This document shows positions 45,076-53,762 of a stretch of 64,000 bases of DNA, one piece after another. Source of the DNA: Sphingobacterium composti (GTDB lineage Bacteria; Bacteroidota; Bacteroidia; Sphingobacteriales; Sphingobacteriaceae); assembly GCF_009829075.1 (NCBI RefSeq), contig NZ_WUQZ01000008.1:62001-126000 (forward strand), in the 5' to 3' direction. Position 1 is the stretch's first letter. Each line of letters starts with the position of its first letter. Below the pieces are notes generated by a model that saw only the letters and a program-made list of their open reading frames with translations, did no database searches and had not been told where the DNA came from. Made by a program: the position numbers and the translations under genes.

Positions 45076-45732
45076 ATGGCATATAAATTCATAGATAATT
45101 ACAGAGAGAAGGGCGCAAGAAACAAGTTGGTAAAGCATCTAGAAAGTAGAGGTATACAAGACAAACGTGTACTTGAAGCTATCGGTAAAGTACCTCGTCA
45201 TTACTTTTTTGATGAAACATTTTGGAATCAAGCGTATAAGGATATTGCCTTCCCGATAGGTGATGGACAGACTATTTCGCAACCCTATACAGTCGCCTAT
45301 CAATCCGAACTTTTGCATGTGAAAAAGGGTGATAAAGTGCTTGAAATAGGTACTGGATCTGGATATCAAACATGTATTTTGATGGAGCTTGGTGCAGAAG
45401 TATATACTATAGAGCGTCAAGAAAATTTATATAATCGTACTATTCAAGTTTTACCTTATATGGGTTACAAACCAAACTTTTTTTTAGGAGATGGATCTAA
45501 AGGTATTGCTGAGCATGCACCTTATGACAAAATAATTGTGACTGCCGGAGCGCCATTCGTACCTGAAATTATGTTGAAACAATTACGTTTAGGAGGATTG
45601 TTAGTTATTCCGGTGGGGGATGAGAATTCCCAAAAGATGGTTACAATTCTGCGTGTAGGTGAGAATGATTTCGAGCGAATCGAATTAGATACATTTCGAT
45701 TTGTTCCATTGGTAGGTGATAAAGCTTGGTAA
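45076..45732 (+). CDS. pcm: Protein-L-isoaspartate O-methyltransferase
   Basis: 218 residues. Repairs isoaspartyl residues by SAM-dependent methylation. Typical features are VPRHYFFDE, FPIGDGQTISQPYTVAYQSE, the SAM loop VLEIGTGSGYQT and the IVTAGAPFVPEIMLKQL region before LVIPVGDE. Length is normal. It is followed, 51 bases later, by the MutS-like gene on the same strand and may be co-transcribed with it. Confidence 0.96.
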   Translation: MAYKFIDNYREKGARNKLVKHLESRGIQDKRVLEAIGKVPRHYFFDETFWNQAYKDIAFPIGDGQTISQPYTVAYQSELLHVKKGDKVLEIGTGSGYQTCILMELGAEVYTIERQENLYNRTIQVLPYMGYKPNFFLGDGSKGIAEHAPYDKIIVTAGAPFVPEIMLKQLRLGGLLVIPVGDENSQKMVTILRVGENDFERIELDTFRFVPLVGDKAW

Positions 45733-45783
45733 TTTCTATAAACATTCCAATTCTTCAGGAGCTTTTACCTATCTTTAGGCCTA

Positions 45784-47589
45784 ATGAAGGCATTCTACGA
45801 ACAAAATATACACCAAACTAAACAAGAACTTGTAGTTCTTGAAAAAAGTATCAATAAAAATAGTTTAATGCGTTTGGCGCTCATACTTATAGGCGCTATA
45901 GCATTATTTCAAATATTCCAAATGAATAATATTTGGATATTGCTTATCGCTGTTTTTGCAATTGTATTGGGCTTTGCATATTTGGTTCTTCGTCAAAGCA
46001 AGCTGGAAAAGCTTCGAGATGAAAAACAAGCATTTCTGCGAGTTAATGAGAATGAGCTCCATATAGAAAAACACTCAGAAAATATCTATTCGAATGGTTT
46101 AGAATACGACGAACCTCGACATGCTTACACTTCTGATTTAGATATTTTTGGTGAAAAGTCATTGTTTTCTTTCATCAATCGAGCGGCCACTAAAGACGGT
46201 GCCTCATTGTTAGCCTCTTGGTTTTTGTCGGCTGGTTCCAAACAAACAATTTTAGAAAGACAGCATGCGAGTGCAGAATTAGCTTCTAAACGTGAATGGA
46301 CTCAGTTACTACAAACTAAATTATTGTTTAATCTTGGACAAAAAGTAAATATCAAAACATTTTTGACAAGGTATATGGAAGATGGTTCACTCAATTTTGG
46401 ATCTTCTTTTATGCGTTTGTATGTTAAGATGGCGCCTTTTCTGTTCGTTATTGGCGTTATTATTTCTTTGTTTTTGACTCCGGTTTGGAATTATATGTTG
46501 CTATTGGCTATTGTGCATTTGATCTGGTCAATGGCTCTGTCTGTGAAGGTATCTTATTTCTCCAGCAAGATAGATAAAATTGGGGTGACCTTGATTGCGT
46601 ATGCAGATGCTGTCAAGATGGTGGAGGAAGAGCAATTTTCTTCGGTCTTAAACCAGATGTTGCAAGCCGAATTAAAAACTGATAAACAAGAGCAATTATC
46701 TTCAGCTTTTAAACATTTGGGGAGTTTGGTAGATAAATTGGATGCACGCAATAATATTTTGATAGGTTCTATTTTGAATATGCTATTGTTGTGGGATTTT
46801 AAACAAGTATTGGCAATAGTAGATTGGAAAAAGAACTATGAAGTCAATGTCCTGAGGGCTTTTGATATAATTGCTGAATTCGAAGCTTTGGTAAGTCTAG
46901 CTACGTTAAAAAGTAATCAGCCTAATTGGGTTACGCCCGATATTTTGAATAGTACGCAGCAGGATAGAATCTTAGCCGTCGATATTAATCATCCTTTAAT
47001 CAATAAAAGTAGTGCAGTAGCTAATAATTATGATGCTGCAGACCATCAATTAGCTTTGATTACAGGTTCAAATATGGCGGGCAAAAGTACTTTCCTGCGT
47101 ACTATAGGTATTAATGCTGTTTTGGCTTACGCCGGTGCTGTAACTTGTGCATCGAAGTTTGAATTGCCAATTTATAATTTAGTGAGTTATATGCGCATCA
47201 AGGATAGCTTGAATGAGAGCACTTCGACATTTAAAGCTGAGCTGGATCGTATGAAATTCATTCTAGACAAATTAGCTACAGATCCAGATACATTTGTGTT
47301 GATAGATGAAATGTTGCGAGGTACGAATTCTGTTGATAAATACTTGGGATCTAAAGCTATCATACGTAAAATCTTAGGCATTAATGGAAAAGGAATGTTG
47401 GCAACACATGATTTGCAATTAGCGAATTTGGAGGTTGAATATCCTGGACGACTACAAAATTTCCATTTCGATATTCAAGTGAAAGATGGGGAAATGTTAT
47501 TTGATTATAAATTAAAGAATGGAAAATGTACGATTTTCAATGCCTCGCTTTTGCTTAAAGGTATAGGTGTAGACGTTCAAAACGTTTAG
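45784..47589 (+). CDS. Membrane-anchored MutS-family ATPase
   Basis: 601 residues. Two membrane segment pairs (about 29-70 and 215-255) precede a helical lever region and a C-terminal MutS-V ATPase domain. The ATPase has Walker A TGSNMAGKST (427-436), the MutS signature SLNESTSTFKAELDRM, Walker B FVLIDEML (504-511) with RGTN, and LATHDLQLA. The mismatch-recognition domains of MutS1 are absent. It is therefore a MutS paralogue, not the repair enzyme. Why it sits in the membrane is unknown. Its ATG at 45784 follows pcm closely. Confidence 0.88.
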   Translation: MKAFYEQNIHQTKQELVVLEKSINKNSLMRLALILIGAIALFQIFQMNNIWILLIAVFAIVLGFAYLVLRQSKLEKLRDEKQAFLRVNENELHIEKHSENIYSNGLEYDEPRHAYTSDLDIFGEKSLFSFINRAATKDGASLLASWFLSAGSKQTILERQHASAELASKREWTQLLQTKLLFNLGQKVNIKTFLTRYMEDGSLNFGSSFMRLYVKMAPFLFVIGVIISLFLTPVWNYMLLLAIVHLIWSMALSVKVSYFSSKIDKIGVTLIAYADAVKMVEEEQFSSVLNQMLQAELKTDKQEQLSSAFKHLGSLVDKLDARNNILIGSILNMLLLWDFKQVLAIVDWKKNYEVNVLRAFDIIAEFEALVSLATLKSNQPNWVTPDILNSTQQDRILAVDINHPLINKSSAVANNYDAADHQLALITGSNMAGKSTFLRTIGINAVLAYAGAVTCASKFELPIYNLVSYMRIKDSLNESTSTFKAELDRMKFILDKLATDPDTFVLIDEMLRGTNSVDKYLGSKAIIRKILGINGKGMLATHDLQLANLEVEYPGRLQNFHFDIQVKDGEMLFDYKLKNGKCTIFNASLLLKGIGVDVQNV

Positions 47590-47595
47590 AAGTTG

Positions 47596-47603
47596 TACTT
47601 TTG
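47596..47603 (+). promoter_or_regulatory. Candidate -7 box for the thioesterase gene
   Basis: TACTTTTG fits TAnnTTTG, 19 bases before the ATG at 47623. Confidence 0.4.
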
Positions 47604-47622
47604 TGCAGATAATTAGAAAAAA

Positions 47623-48024
47623 ATGACTTTACAAGAGCGAATAGATCAGGCAGAAACTAGGGTGTGTACAACAGTATTCCCATTTTTGACAAATCATCAT
47701 GACACATTATTTGGTGGAAAGGCTATGGCAATCATGGATGAGGTAGCTTTTATGGCGGCCACACGTTTTTGTCGTAAGCGCCTAGTCACTGTATCTTCTG
47801 ACAAGATTAATTTTGAAAAAGCTATTCCTTCTGGTAGTATTATCGAAGCCATAGCAAGAGTGGATAGTGTAGGGCGTACAAGCGTAAAAGTTAAAGTAGA
47901 AATCTACTTAGAACATATGTATGAAGAAGGAAGAGAACTAGCAATTCAAGGAATGTTTACGCTAGTAGCGCTTGATGATGATAAAAAGCCTATCCCTGTG
48001 TTGGAAGGATTAGGGATTTTATAA
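47623..48024 (+). CDS. Acyl-CoA thioesterase, hot-dog fold (YciA-like)
   Basis: 133 residues. The hot-dog segment NHHDTLFGGKAMAIMDEVAFMAA carries the active-site Asp, and SSDKINFEKAIPSGSI is the beta strand of the family. It resembles the YciA group that hydrolyses acyl-CoA thioesters. The C-terminus (FTLVALDDDKKPIPV) is typical. It has its own candidate promoter and a terminator. Confidence 0.9.
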   Translation: MTLQERIDQAETRVCTTVFPFLTNHHDTLFGGKAMAIMDEVAFMAATRFCRKRLVTVSSDKINFEKAIPSGSIIEAIARVDSVGRTSVKVKVEIYLEHMYEEGRELAIQGMFTLVALDDDKKPIPVLEGLGIL

Positions 48025-48055
48025 ATACTACACAATATATTAATTGTGCAAAAGG

Positions 48056-48092
48056 AAATGTGGGATTCATTAAGTTGGATTTCACATTTTTT
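48056..48092 (+). terminator. Intrinsic terminator of the thioesterase gene
   Basis: A 12-pair stem with three G-U pairs (48056-48067 with 48078-48089), a ten-base loop, followed by a T run. It lies about 30 bases after the thioesterase stop. Confidence 0.7.
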
Positions 48093-48168
48093 ATTAATGG
48101 GCTTTTTAGAATTATTTATAGATGATTAATATTTTGTTGTTATATTTAAATATACCAGCCTGCAAGTG

Positions 48169-48898
48169 ATGATTTGTATTTATAAAATAAGAAACCTAAA
48201 GCCTAAAAAGGAACGAAAGGCTTATCCTTATAACATCAAAGCACTTCGTAATCTGAAAGAATTGGAATTCACGAACCCGATAACATTTATAGTGGGCGAG
48301 AATGGAATGGGAAAGTCGACTTTAGTAGAAGCTATAGCCATTAAAGCTGGTTTTAATCCAGAAGGCGGAAGTCGAAATTTTAATTTCGAGACAATGAGTT
48401 CGCATTCGGTATTATTTGAAGATTTAAAAATTACTCGGACAGCATGGCGTAATAAGGATGGTTACTTTCTGCGAGCAGAAAGTTTTTATAATGTTGCTAG
48501 TGAGGTAAAACGTCTCTATGAAGGAGACCCATTTCGTTTTGGAAAGAGCATATGGACATTCTCTCCATGATTGTTCACACGGCGAAAGCTTTATGGCATT
48601 ATTACACAATAGATTCAGTGGGAATGGCTTATATATTTTGGACGAACCGGAGTCTGCACTTTCTTTGTCGAGACAGATGAATATGATGGTACGATTTAAG
48701 GAATTGTTAGCACAGAAATCACAATTTATCATTGCTACACACTCGCCAATCTTGTTGGCATATCCCGGAGCTGAAATTTGGCAATTGGATGAAAAGGGTA
48801 TTCAAAAAGTAGTCTATGAAGATACCGACCAATATCGGTTGACAAAGTTCTTTTTGAATAATCCAGAACGAATGTTAAAAGAATTAAATTTGCTATAA
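48169..48898 (+). pseudogene. COG3910-like AAA ATPase, frameshifted
   Basis: The N-terminal part (48169-48570) has Walker A GENGMGKST and a normal start (ABC/RecF-like: NPITFIVGENGMGKSTLVEA). The C-terminal part (from about 48518 to 48898 in the +1 frame) has SHGESFMALLHNRF, Walker B LYILDEPESALS and IIATHSPILLA. Deleting one base near 48530-48550 would join them into one protein of about 243 residues, the usual length. The ATP-binding and signature halves therefore belong together. The extra base may be a true mutation or a sequencing error in a homopolymer. Confidence 0.8.
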
Positions 48899-49044
48899 CT
48901 TTATGTTAGTTATGTAAGATAAATTAAGGATTAGTTTGGTGTTAGTATTGAACTTTGTTTAGCGAAAGTAGTCGCCTTACAAAATTTTGAAAGATGCAAG
49001 TATGGTGTAGCTAAGTTCAAAATTTTTCAGCGACGAGTTTTTGG

Positions 49045-49067
49045 TAACTTTTTGAGGGAAAAAGTTA
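49045..49067. repeat. Palindromic intergenic element
   Basis: TAACTTTTT and AAAAAGTTA form a perfect nine-base stem with a five-base loop GAGGG. It is surrounded by GTTTTTGG and CTGCCAGCCCGGC. This combination resembles the recurrent small intergenic repeats that carry a TTACTTTTT/AAAAAGTAA stem followed by a C/G-rich tail in other genomes. I base this on memory and one copy; other copies would need a genome search. Confidence 0.4.
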
Positions 49068-49123
49068 CTGCCAGCCCGGCATGAGGGCATTAACATATAT
49101 TCTTAATTAACTTTATAAACAAC

Positions 49124-49150
49124 AAAGGTCATTCTTTGTGAATGACCTTT
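49124..49150. terminator. Hairpin behind accD
   Basis: AAAGGTCATTC and GAATGACCTTT (11 pairs, 49124-49134 with 49140-49150) have a five-base loop. It lies just after the accD stop (minus strand) and probably ends that transcript. Confidence 0.75.
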
Positions 49151-49158
49151 TGTATGTT

Positions 49159-50001
49159 TTATTTTACCAACTTCAAGAAAGTTGAAACTTTTTCTTTCAG
49201 TTGTCTTCTGTCTACGATAAAATCTAAGAAACCGTGCTCTAAAACGAATTCTGAAGTTTGGAAACCTTTAGGAAGGTCTTTCTTAATAGTTTCTTTAATG
49301 ACACGAGGTCCTGCAAAACCAATCAAAGCACCTGGTTCTGCGATATTGATATCTCCCAACATCGCGTAAGAAGCTGTCACACCTCCGGTAGTAGGGTCAG
49401 TCAACAAACAGATGTAAGGTAATTTTGCTTGGCTCAATAAAGCTAGTTTAGCTGAAGTTTTAGCCATTTGCATCAAGGAGAATGCTGCTTCCATCATACG
49501 TGCACCACCTGATTTTGAAATCAACATAAATGGTAATTTATGTTCCAAACAATAATCAATAGAACGCGCAATTTTCTCACCTACTACCGAACCCATCGAA
49601 CCACCAATAAAGTTGAAGTCCATACATGCGATTACGATGTCCTGACCATTCAATTTACCATGTCCAGAGCGTAAGGCATCTTTAAGGCCTGTTTTCTTTT
49701 GGCTTTCTACTAAGCGCTCGTGATAAGGTTTGCTGTCAACGAAATTCAAAGGGTCACCAGCGGTCAAATTAGGGAATAATTCTGTAAACTGATTGTCGTC
49801 AAATAAAATAGAGAAATATGCTGCAGAACCAATACGAATGTGGTAATCACAATACTGACACACGTATTTATTCTCAATTTGTTCTAAGTTCAGAAGAGGT
49901 TTTTTACAATTTGGACATTTGTCCCACATCCCATCAGGAGCCTCTTTTTTGTTTGCTGTTGCAGTTCTAATCCCTGCCGTACTTCTTTTAAACCAACTCA
50001 T
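49159..50001 (-). CDS. accD: Acetyl-CoA carboxylase carboxyltransferase subunit beta
   Basis: 280 residues. With AccA it moves the carboxyl group from biotin to acetyl-CoA, making malonyl-CoA for fatty acid synthesis. The N-terminal zinc ribbon is CPNCKKPLL ... CQYCDYHI (about 28-55). The carboxyltransferase core has [36 protein letters not shown] and [19 protein letters not shown]. Length is usual. It is downstream of the SRP RNA gene on the same strand, with its own hairpin at the end. Confidence 0.97.
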   Translation of the reverse strand: MSWFKRSTAGIRTATANKKEAPDGMWDKCPNCKKPLLNLEQIENKYVCQYCDYHIRIGSAAYFSILFDDNQFTELFPNLTAGDPLNFVDSKPYHERLVESQKKTGLKDALRSGHGKLNGQDIVIACMDFNFIGGSMGSVVGEKIARSIDYCLEHKLPFMLISKSGGARMMEAAFSLMQMAKTSAKLALLSQAKLPYICLLTDPTTGGVTASYAMLGDINIAEPGALIGFAGPRVIKETIKKDLPKGFQTSEFVLEHGFLDFIVDRRQLKEKVSTFLKLVK

Positions 50002-50113
50002 ATAATCGTGTTTGTTCGAACTACAAATAAACGAAAAGATATGCTAAAAGTAAAACTAAAAGGCTAAAAGTGATAAAGGATTTAGGTTTGTTAGAAAAGT
50101 ATAGAAACAAAAA

Positions 50114-50212
50114 GTGGGCAAGCTCCCTTTATCGCACCGCTCAACCTAATACCCTTGCTATGTTCCCATCCTGGGGGAGTCAAAGGGAGCTGGTCGTAAA
50201 GGACTTACCCAC
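50114..50212 (-). ncRNA. ffs: Signal recognition particle RNA (small bacterial type)
   Basis: About 99 bases. On the minus strand the ends GTGGGTAAG and CTTGCCCAC pair (nine pairs, one G-U), an inner stem AGCTCCCTTT/AAAGGGAGCT follows, and the tip has CAGG, ATG, GGAA, CAT, AGCA. That is the SRP domain IV pattern (E. coli: CAGG...GGAA...AGCA) with its symmetric loop and GGAA tetraloop, to which Ffh binds. The transcript ends in TTTTTG (50109-50113). A well-formed promoter lies directly upstream. It has no reading frame. Ends are estimated from the closing stem. Confidence 0.85.
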
Positions 50213-50214
50213 CA

Positions 50215-50245
50215 CAAAAGTAGGAAAATTTTGAGATTTTCAAAA
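50215..50245 (-). promoter_or_regulatory. Promoter of the SRP RNA gene
   Basis: The minus strand has TTTTG (50245-50241), 18 bases, then TACTTTTG (50222-50215). This matches the Bacteroidota promoter form TTTG - about 19 bases - TAnnTTTG, and it ends just before the 5' end of the RNA. It is the best promoter in this window. Confidence 0.75.
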
Positions 50246-50292
50246 GTAAATCACGCTAATCTTCCTATCGTGTTGATGTTCAGTTGGAAAAA

Positions 50293-50520
50293 TTACATTT
50301 TGCTTTCATCGAATTCGCCTGTCAAGGCAAAATAACCGAAAACACCAAGTCCAATTGATATAATTGGTGTCAAAATGAATACGATGATAATCCCAAAAAC
50401 TAAGTCTTCTTGATGTCCTGTCTGAAATTTTGGAAAACCAAACTGCACTATACAGAAGTATGCAGCTATTGCAGCTAAGATTAACCATACAATCCCCAAT
50501 ATTTTCTTTATGAATTCCAT
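50293..50520 (-). CDS. Small two-TM membrane protein (DUF6814-like)
   Basis: 75 residues with two membrane segments (about 8-26, 43-68) and an acidic tail GEFDESKM. It starts two bases after the stop of the MFS transporter gene, so it is probably a small companion of that transporter. I recall such small proteins next to MFS genes in Bacteroidota (DUF6814), but the family is named from memory. Confidence 0.65.
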   Translation of the reverse strand: MEFIKKILGIVWLILAAIAAYFCIVQFGFPKFQTGHQEDLVFGIIIVFILTPIISIGLGVFGYFALTGEFDESKM

Positions 50521-50522
50521 TT

Positions 50523-52061
50523 CTATTGATTTTTAGCGTAAATACTTTTGTTAATATACAATGCGCCTATGATAAAGCAGACAGCCGAAATGATTATCGG
50601 ATACCAAAGTCCAGCTAAATAATATTCGGGGTCATGCAAGCTTTGTGCATTAGTTGCTAAATAAGTCGATACAGCAGGAAGTAATCCTCCAAATACACCA
50701 TTTCCGATATGATATGGCAATGACATCGATGTATAACGAATATTAACTGGGAATATTTCGACTAGAAATGCCGCTATAGGGCCGTAAACTAGTGTTATGT
50801 AAATGATTTGTATAAAAATTAATAGAACCAGAAAGACATAATTCATTCCAGAAAGATGAACAGAAGTTTTTTGTTGGACTATTGGATGTCCATGTAAGTC
50901 TTTTTTTACTTCACTTTCAGGTTGATTGGTAATGATTTCTTTTGTAATCGTTCCGTCGTCGTACACACGTTGGGTAATGATTTGCGAGACTATTTTATCA
51001 TCTTTTTCAATCATTTCCTCTTTTACTTCTTTTTTATCTACGAGCTCAGTTTTCTTTTCTGTATTTGTTAATTGATACATTTGTTCATAGATAGGGCGGT
51101 ATGTCAATAATGCTAATGCCATCCCTGTTAGCATCACCCATTTGCGACCTACTTTGTCCGATAACCAACCAAAAAAGATAAAAAATGGAGTTCCACACAA
51201 GAGTGCAATTCCCAATATCATGTCTGCTTGGTCGGTATGCAAATGCATGACAGTTTTCATAAAACTCATGGAGTAAAATTGTCCAGTGTACCAGACCACA
51301 CCTTGTCCCATGGCTGCACCAAATAATGCCAACAATACAAATTTTAGGTTGTATTTATTTCCAAAACTTTCTTTAAGTGGGTTTTTAGAAGTTTTTCCTT
51401 CCGCTTTTACTTTTTTGAATTCTGGCGATTCGTCCATGTTTTTACGAATCAAGTAAGACACATACACCATTGCTATAGATAGCAAAAATGGTACACGCCA
51501 TCCCCAGTCATCAAACTGCTCTTCGCTCATAAGAGTGCGCGTGATAAGGATGACAATAAGGGATACAAAAAGTCCAAAAGTAGCTGTTGTTTGAATCCAA
51601 GAAGTCCAATAGCCACGTTGACCTTTGGGACTATGCTCTGCAACGTACGTCGCCGCGCCGCCATACTCACCTCCCAATGCTAATCCTTGTAACAAGCGTA
51701 AGATGAGAACGAGTAAAGGTGCCCAAAAACCTATCGTTTCATAACTAGGAATACAGCCAATAAGAAAAGTAGCTCCACCCATTAATAAAAGCGTAGCCAT
51801 AAATGTATATTTCCTTCCGATAACATCGCCCAATCTTCCGAAGAATAATGCGCCAAATGGTCGCACTACGAAGCCCGCTGCAAAAGTGGCTAAGGTGGAC
51901 AAAAAGGCTGCTGTAGGATTGTCAGCAGGAAAAAATTTAGTAGAAATTACGATAGATAAACTACCAAAGATAAAAAAGTCATACCACTCAATGAGCGTCC
52001 CAAGCGAGGAAGCACCGATTACTTTCCAAATTCCTTTGGTCTCTTTTGATTCTGTTGTCAT
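50523..52061 (-). CDS. MFS transporter of the metabolite:H+ symporter (MHS) type
   Basis: 512 residues with 12 membrane segments. The MHS features are the N-terminal GASSLGTLIEWYDFFIFG, the loop 2-3 motif GRLGDVIGRKYTFM, and GLALGGEYGGAATYVAEHSP. Between segments 9 and 10 there is an unusual hydrophilic insert (about 325-400) rich in Lys/Glu (TEKKTELVDKKEVKEEMIEK). Substrates of related proteins are organic acids or betaine/proline; here it is unknown. It follows dprA by 16 bases and is followed by a small membrane protein two bases later. Confidence 0.9.
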   Translation of the reverse strand: MTTESKETKGIWKVIGASSLGTLIEWYDFFIFGSLSIVISTKFFPADNPTAAFLSTLATFAAGFVVRPFGALFFGRLGDVIGRKYTFMATLLLMGGATFLIGCIPSYETIGFWAPLLVLILRLLQGLALGGEYGGAATYVAEHSPKGQRGYWTSWIQTTATFGLFVSLIVILITRTLMSEEQFDDWGWRVPFLLSIAMVYVSYLIRKNMDESPEFKKVKAEGKTSKNPLKESFGNKYNLKFVLLALFGAAMGQGVVWYTGQFYSMSFMKTVMHLHTDQADMILGIALLCGTPFFIFFGWLSDKVGRKWVMLTGMALALLTYRPIYEQMYQLTNTEKKTELVDKKEVKEEMIEKDDKIVSQIITQRVYDDGTITKEIITNQPESEVKKDLHGHPIVQQKTSVHLSGMNYVFLVLLIFIQIIYITLVYGPIAAFLVEIFPVNIRYTSMSLPYHIGNGVFGGLLPAVSTYLATNAQSLHDPEYYLAGLWYPIIISAVCFIIGALYINKSIYAKNQ

Positions 52062-52077
52062 AAATGTTTAAACAAGG

Positions 52078-53175
52078 TTAGATTAATTTAAATGTTTTTC
52101 CGGGTAGGGAGACGAGTAAGGATTTCATCTCCATTTCAAGTAATACAATTGCCAGTTTACTTTGTGGCCAATCACAATGTAACGCTATATCATCGATACT
52201 TGTTTGTTGTTTTTCTTTAATGTAATTATATACTTTTTGCTCATCCTTAGTCATATTGTCCGGAATGAGCTTCAGTTGCTTTGCTTCAGTTGGCTTGTTC
52301 TCCTTATCCCAATTCATGAGGTAAGCCAAATCATCTGCGTGACGGATTAAGTGCGCACGATTCGTTTTTATAAGGTAATTGCATCCAGCTGAATATTCTT
52401 GGTCAATTCCTCCTGGAAAAGCGCAAACATCACGGTTATACGTGTTTGCAATTTCAGCTGTTATCAAAGCACCTCCTTTTAGAGCTGCTTCTACGACTAT
52501 TGTCACATCGGCTAATCCCGCAATGATGCGATTACGCATCGGGAAGTTTTGTCTATCAGGATTCGTTCCTGATGGAAATTCTGTTAATAATCCACCGTTT
52601 TCTATCATTCGTGATGCTAATTCTCGATGCGAAGATGGATATATACGGTCTAATCCATGGCCTAAAATTCCAATTGTAGGAATATGATTTTTTAAGGACT
52701 CACGGTGCGCAAAACTATCAATGCCGTAGGCTAGTCCGCTGATGATTTGTACATCAAAAGCTTTTAGTTGATGAATAAAATCTTCGCAAATTCTCTTTCC
52801 ATATTGTGTTGCATTTCTTGTGCCTACTATACTGACAGTTTTTGGAGGATTTAGTGAGGTCGTACCTTTGTAATAGAGAAGAATAGGAGCGTCATCACAG
52901 TTTTTTAATCGCTTTGGATATTCCTTATCTTCAATCCAAGCGACTTGTATGTCGTGTTTTAAAATGAAATTATATTCTTCTTCGGCTTCTTTTTGATAAG
53001 ACTTGGATATTATATTTTCGGCCAGAGCATCTCCAATATTTGGAATTGCTAAAAGTTGTTTTTTTGAACTTTTGAAAATTTCTTCGATAGAACCATTGTA
53101 CGCTAATAAAGTACGGCTCAATTTTGGGCCAATCCCTTTTATTTTTGTCAATGCGATTTTCTCAAGAATGTTCAT
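52078..53175 (-). CDS. dprA: DNA processing protein DprA
   Basis: 365 residues. DprA loads RecA on incoming single-stranded DNA in transformation. An HhH-like N-terminus (LTKIKGIGPKLSRTLL, 10-50) is followed by the Rossmann-like domain with SIVGTRNATQYGKRICEDF, ISGLAYGIDSFAHR, and GHGLDRIYPSSHRELA. The C-terminal winged helix (about 300-365) has DDIALHCDWPQSKLAIVLLEMEM. All parts are intact. It starts the unit dprA-MFS-small membrane protein on the minus strand. Confidence 0.95.
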   Translation of the reverse strand: MNILEKIALTKIKGIGPKLSRTLLAYNGSIEEIFKSSKKQLLAIPNIGDALAENIISKSYQKEAEEEYNFILKHDIQVAWIEDKEYPKRLKNCDDAPILLYYKGTTSLNPPKTVSIVGTRNATQYGKRICEDFIHQLKAFDVQIISGLAYGIDSFAHRESLKNHIPTIGILGHGLDRIYPSSHRELASRMIENGGLLTEFPSGTNPDRQNFPMRNRIIAGLADVTIVVEAALKGGALITAEIANTYNRDVCAFPGGIDQEYSAGCNYLIKTNRAHLIRHADDLAYLMNWDKENKPTEAKQLKLIPDNMTKDEQKVYNYIKEKQQTSIDDIALHCDWPQSKLAIVLLEMEMKSLLVSLPGKTFKLI

Positions 53176-53248
53176 AACTGGTGCTTTAAATATAAGGATA
53201 AGTTTGATTTTATTCCAAATGTTTGACTTTTTTTGTGAATAGTAATCT

Positions 53249-53256
53249 TAACTTTG
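53249..53256 (+). promoter_or_regulatory. Candidate -7 box for the 53279 gene
   Basis: TAACTTTG fits TAnnTTTG, 22 bases before the ATG at 53279; a TTTG lies 23 bases upstream (53222-53225), within the accepted spacing at its outer edge. Confidence 0.45.
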
Positions 53257-53278
53257 TTAGGATTTAAAAAATATAACT

Positions 53279-53512
53279 ATGGAAATGCAAGAACCTTTTG
53301 ATATAGAAATTGGCGATATCGTTTATTCTGTTTTCCCTGATGAAAAGGATACCTACACCATCTTCAAAGACGGAAAAGAATATGTGCAAATAATCAAAGA
53401 TACGGAGACCAGCTGGTTAAAATTAAGTCCTGAAACAGGCTTGCCACTTTTCGGTATGGACGAAGAGGTGAATTTGATTGGTGCGGAGATTACGAAGGAA
53501 TTGGGTGGTTAA
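53279..53512 (+). CDS. Small conserved acidic protein
   Basis: 77 residues, very acidic, no signal peptide or membrane segment. The sequence has alternating short strands (DIEIGDIVYSVFPDE, YTIFKDGKEYVQIIKD, WLKLSPETGLPLFG), a small beta fold. I do not recognise the family. It is transcribed divergently from dprA and followed by a terminator. A start at Met1 or Met3 is possible. Confidence 0.7.
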   Translation: MEMQEPFDIEIGDIVYSVFPDEKDTYTIFKDGKEYVQIIKDTETSWLKLSPETGLPLFGMDEEVNLIGAEITKELGG

Positions 53513-53542
53513 TTAAAATTAAAATTAACTGTCAGGATGAAC

Positions 53543-53575
53543 GGGTTGTATCTTTAATAGATATAACCCTTTTTT
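53543..53575 (+). terminator. Intrinsic terminator of the 53279 gene
   Basis: GGGTTGTATC (53543-53552) pairs with GATATAACCC (53560-53569), one G-U, with a seven-base loop, followed by six T. Confidence 0.85.
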
Positions 53576-53680
53576 ATGAAATCTATTCTATATCTTTCAT
53601 TTGTTTTGTGTTTACTGTTTTTTGGTAGTTATCAGCAACGAGATGTATCCATAAAAGTTTATTCTTTGCAAGAAGAATAA
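53576..53680 (+). CDS. Possible small secreted peptide
   Basis: A 34-residue frame MKSILYLSFVLCLLFFGSYQ followed by QRDVSIKVYSLQEE. A signal-peptide-like core with a short polar tail. Its ATG touches the T run of the preceding terminator, so it would need its own promoter; none is clear. It may be a remnant of a longer gene or chance. Confidence 0.2.
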   Translation: MKSILYLSFVLCLLFFGSYQQRDVSIKVYSLQEE

Positions 53681-53762
53681 TATGATGAAATTTGATTTTA
53701 TGATTGCTTGCATATAAAACTAATTGTTTAATCTAGCTGTATTTATTATAGGTTTTTCATTT

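Noticed and set aside
47574-47591. Another AAACGTTT palindrome resembling the LacI-type operator.
   Set aside because: It lies in the end of the MutS-like coding region and lacks the outer TTAA arms; probably chance.
48518-48898. A separate small gene starting at the ATG at 48518.
   Set aside because: It begins in the middle of the ATPase and holds only its second half (Walker B), so it is the frameshifted end of the preceding gene.
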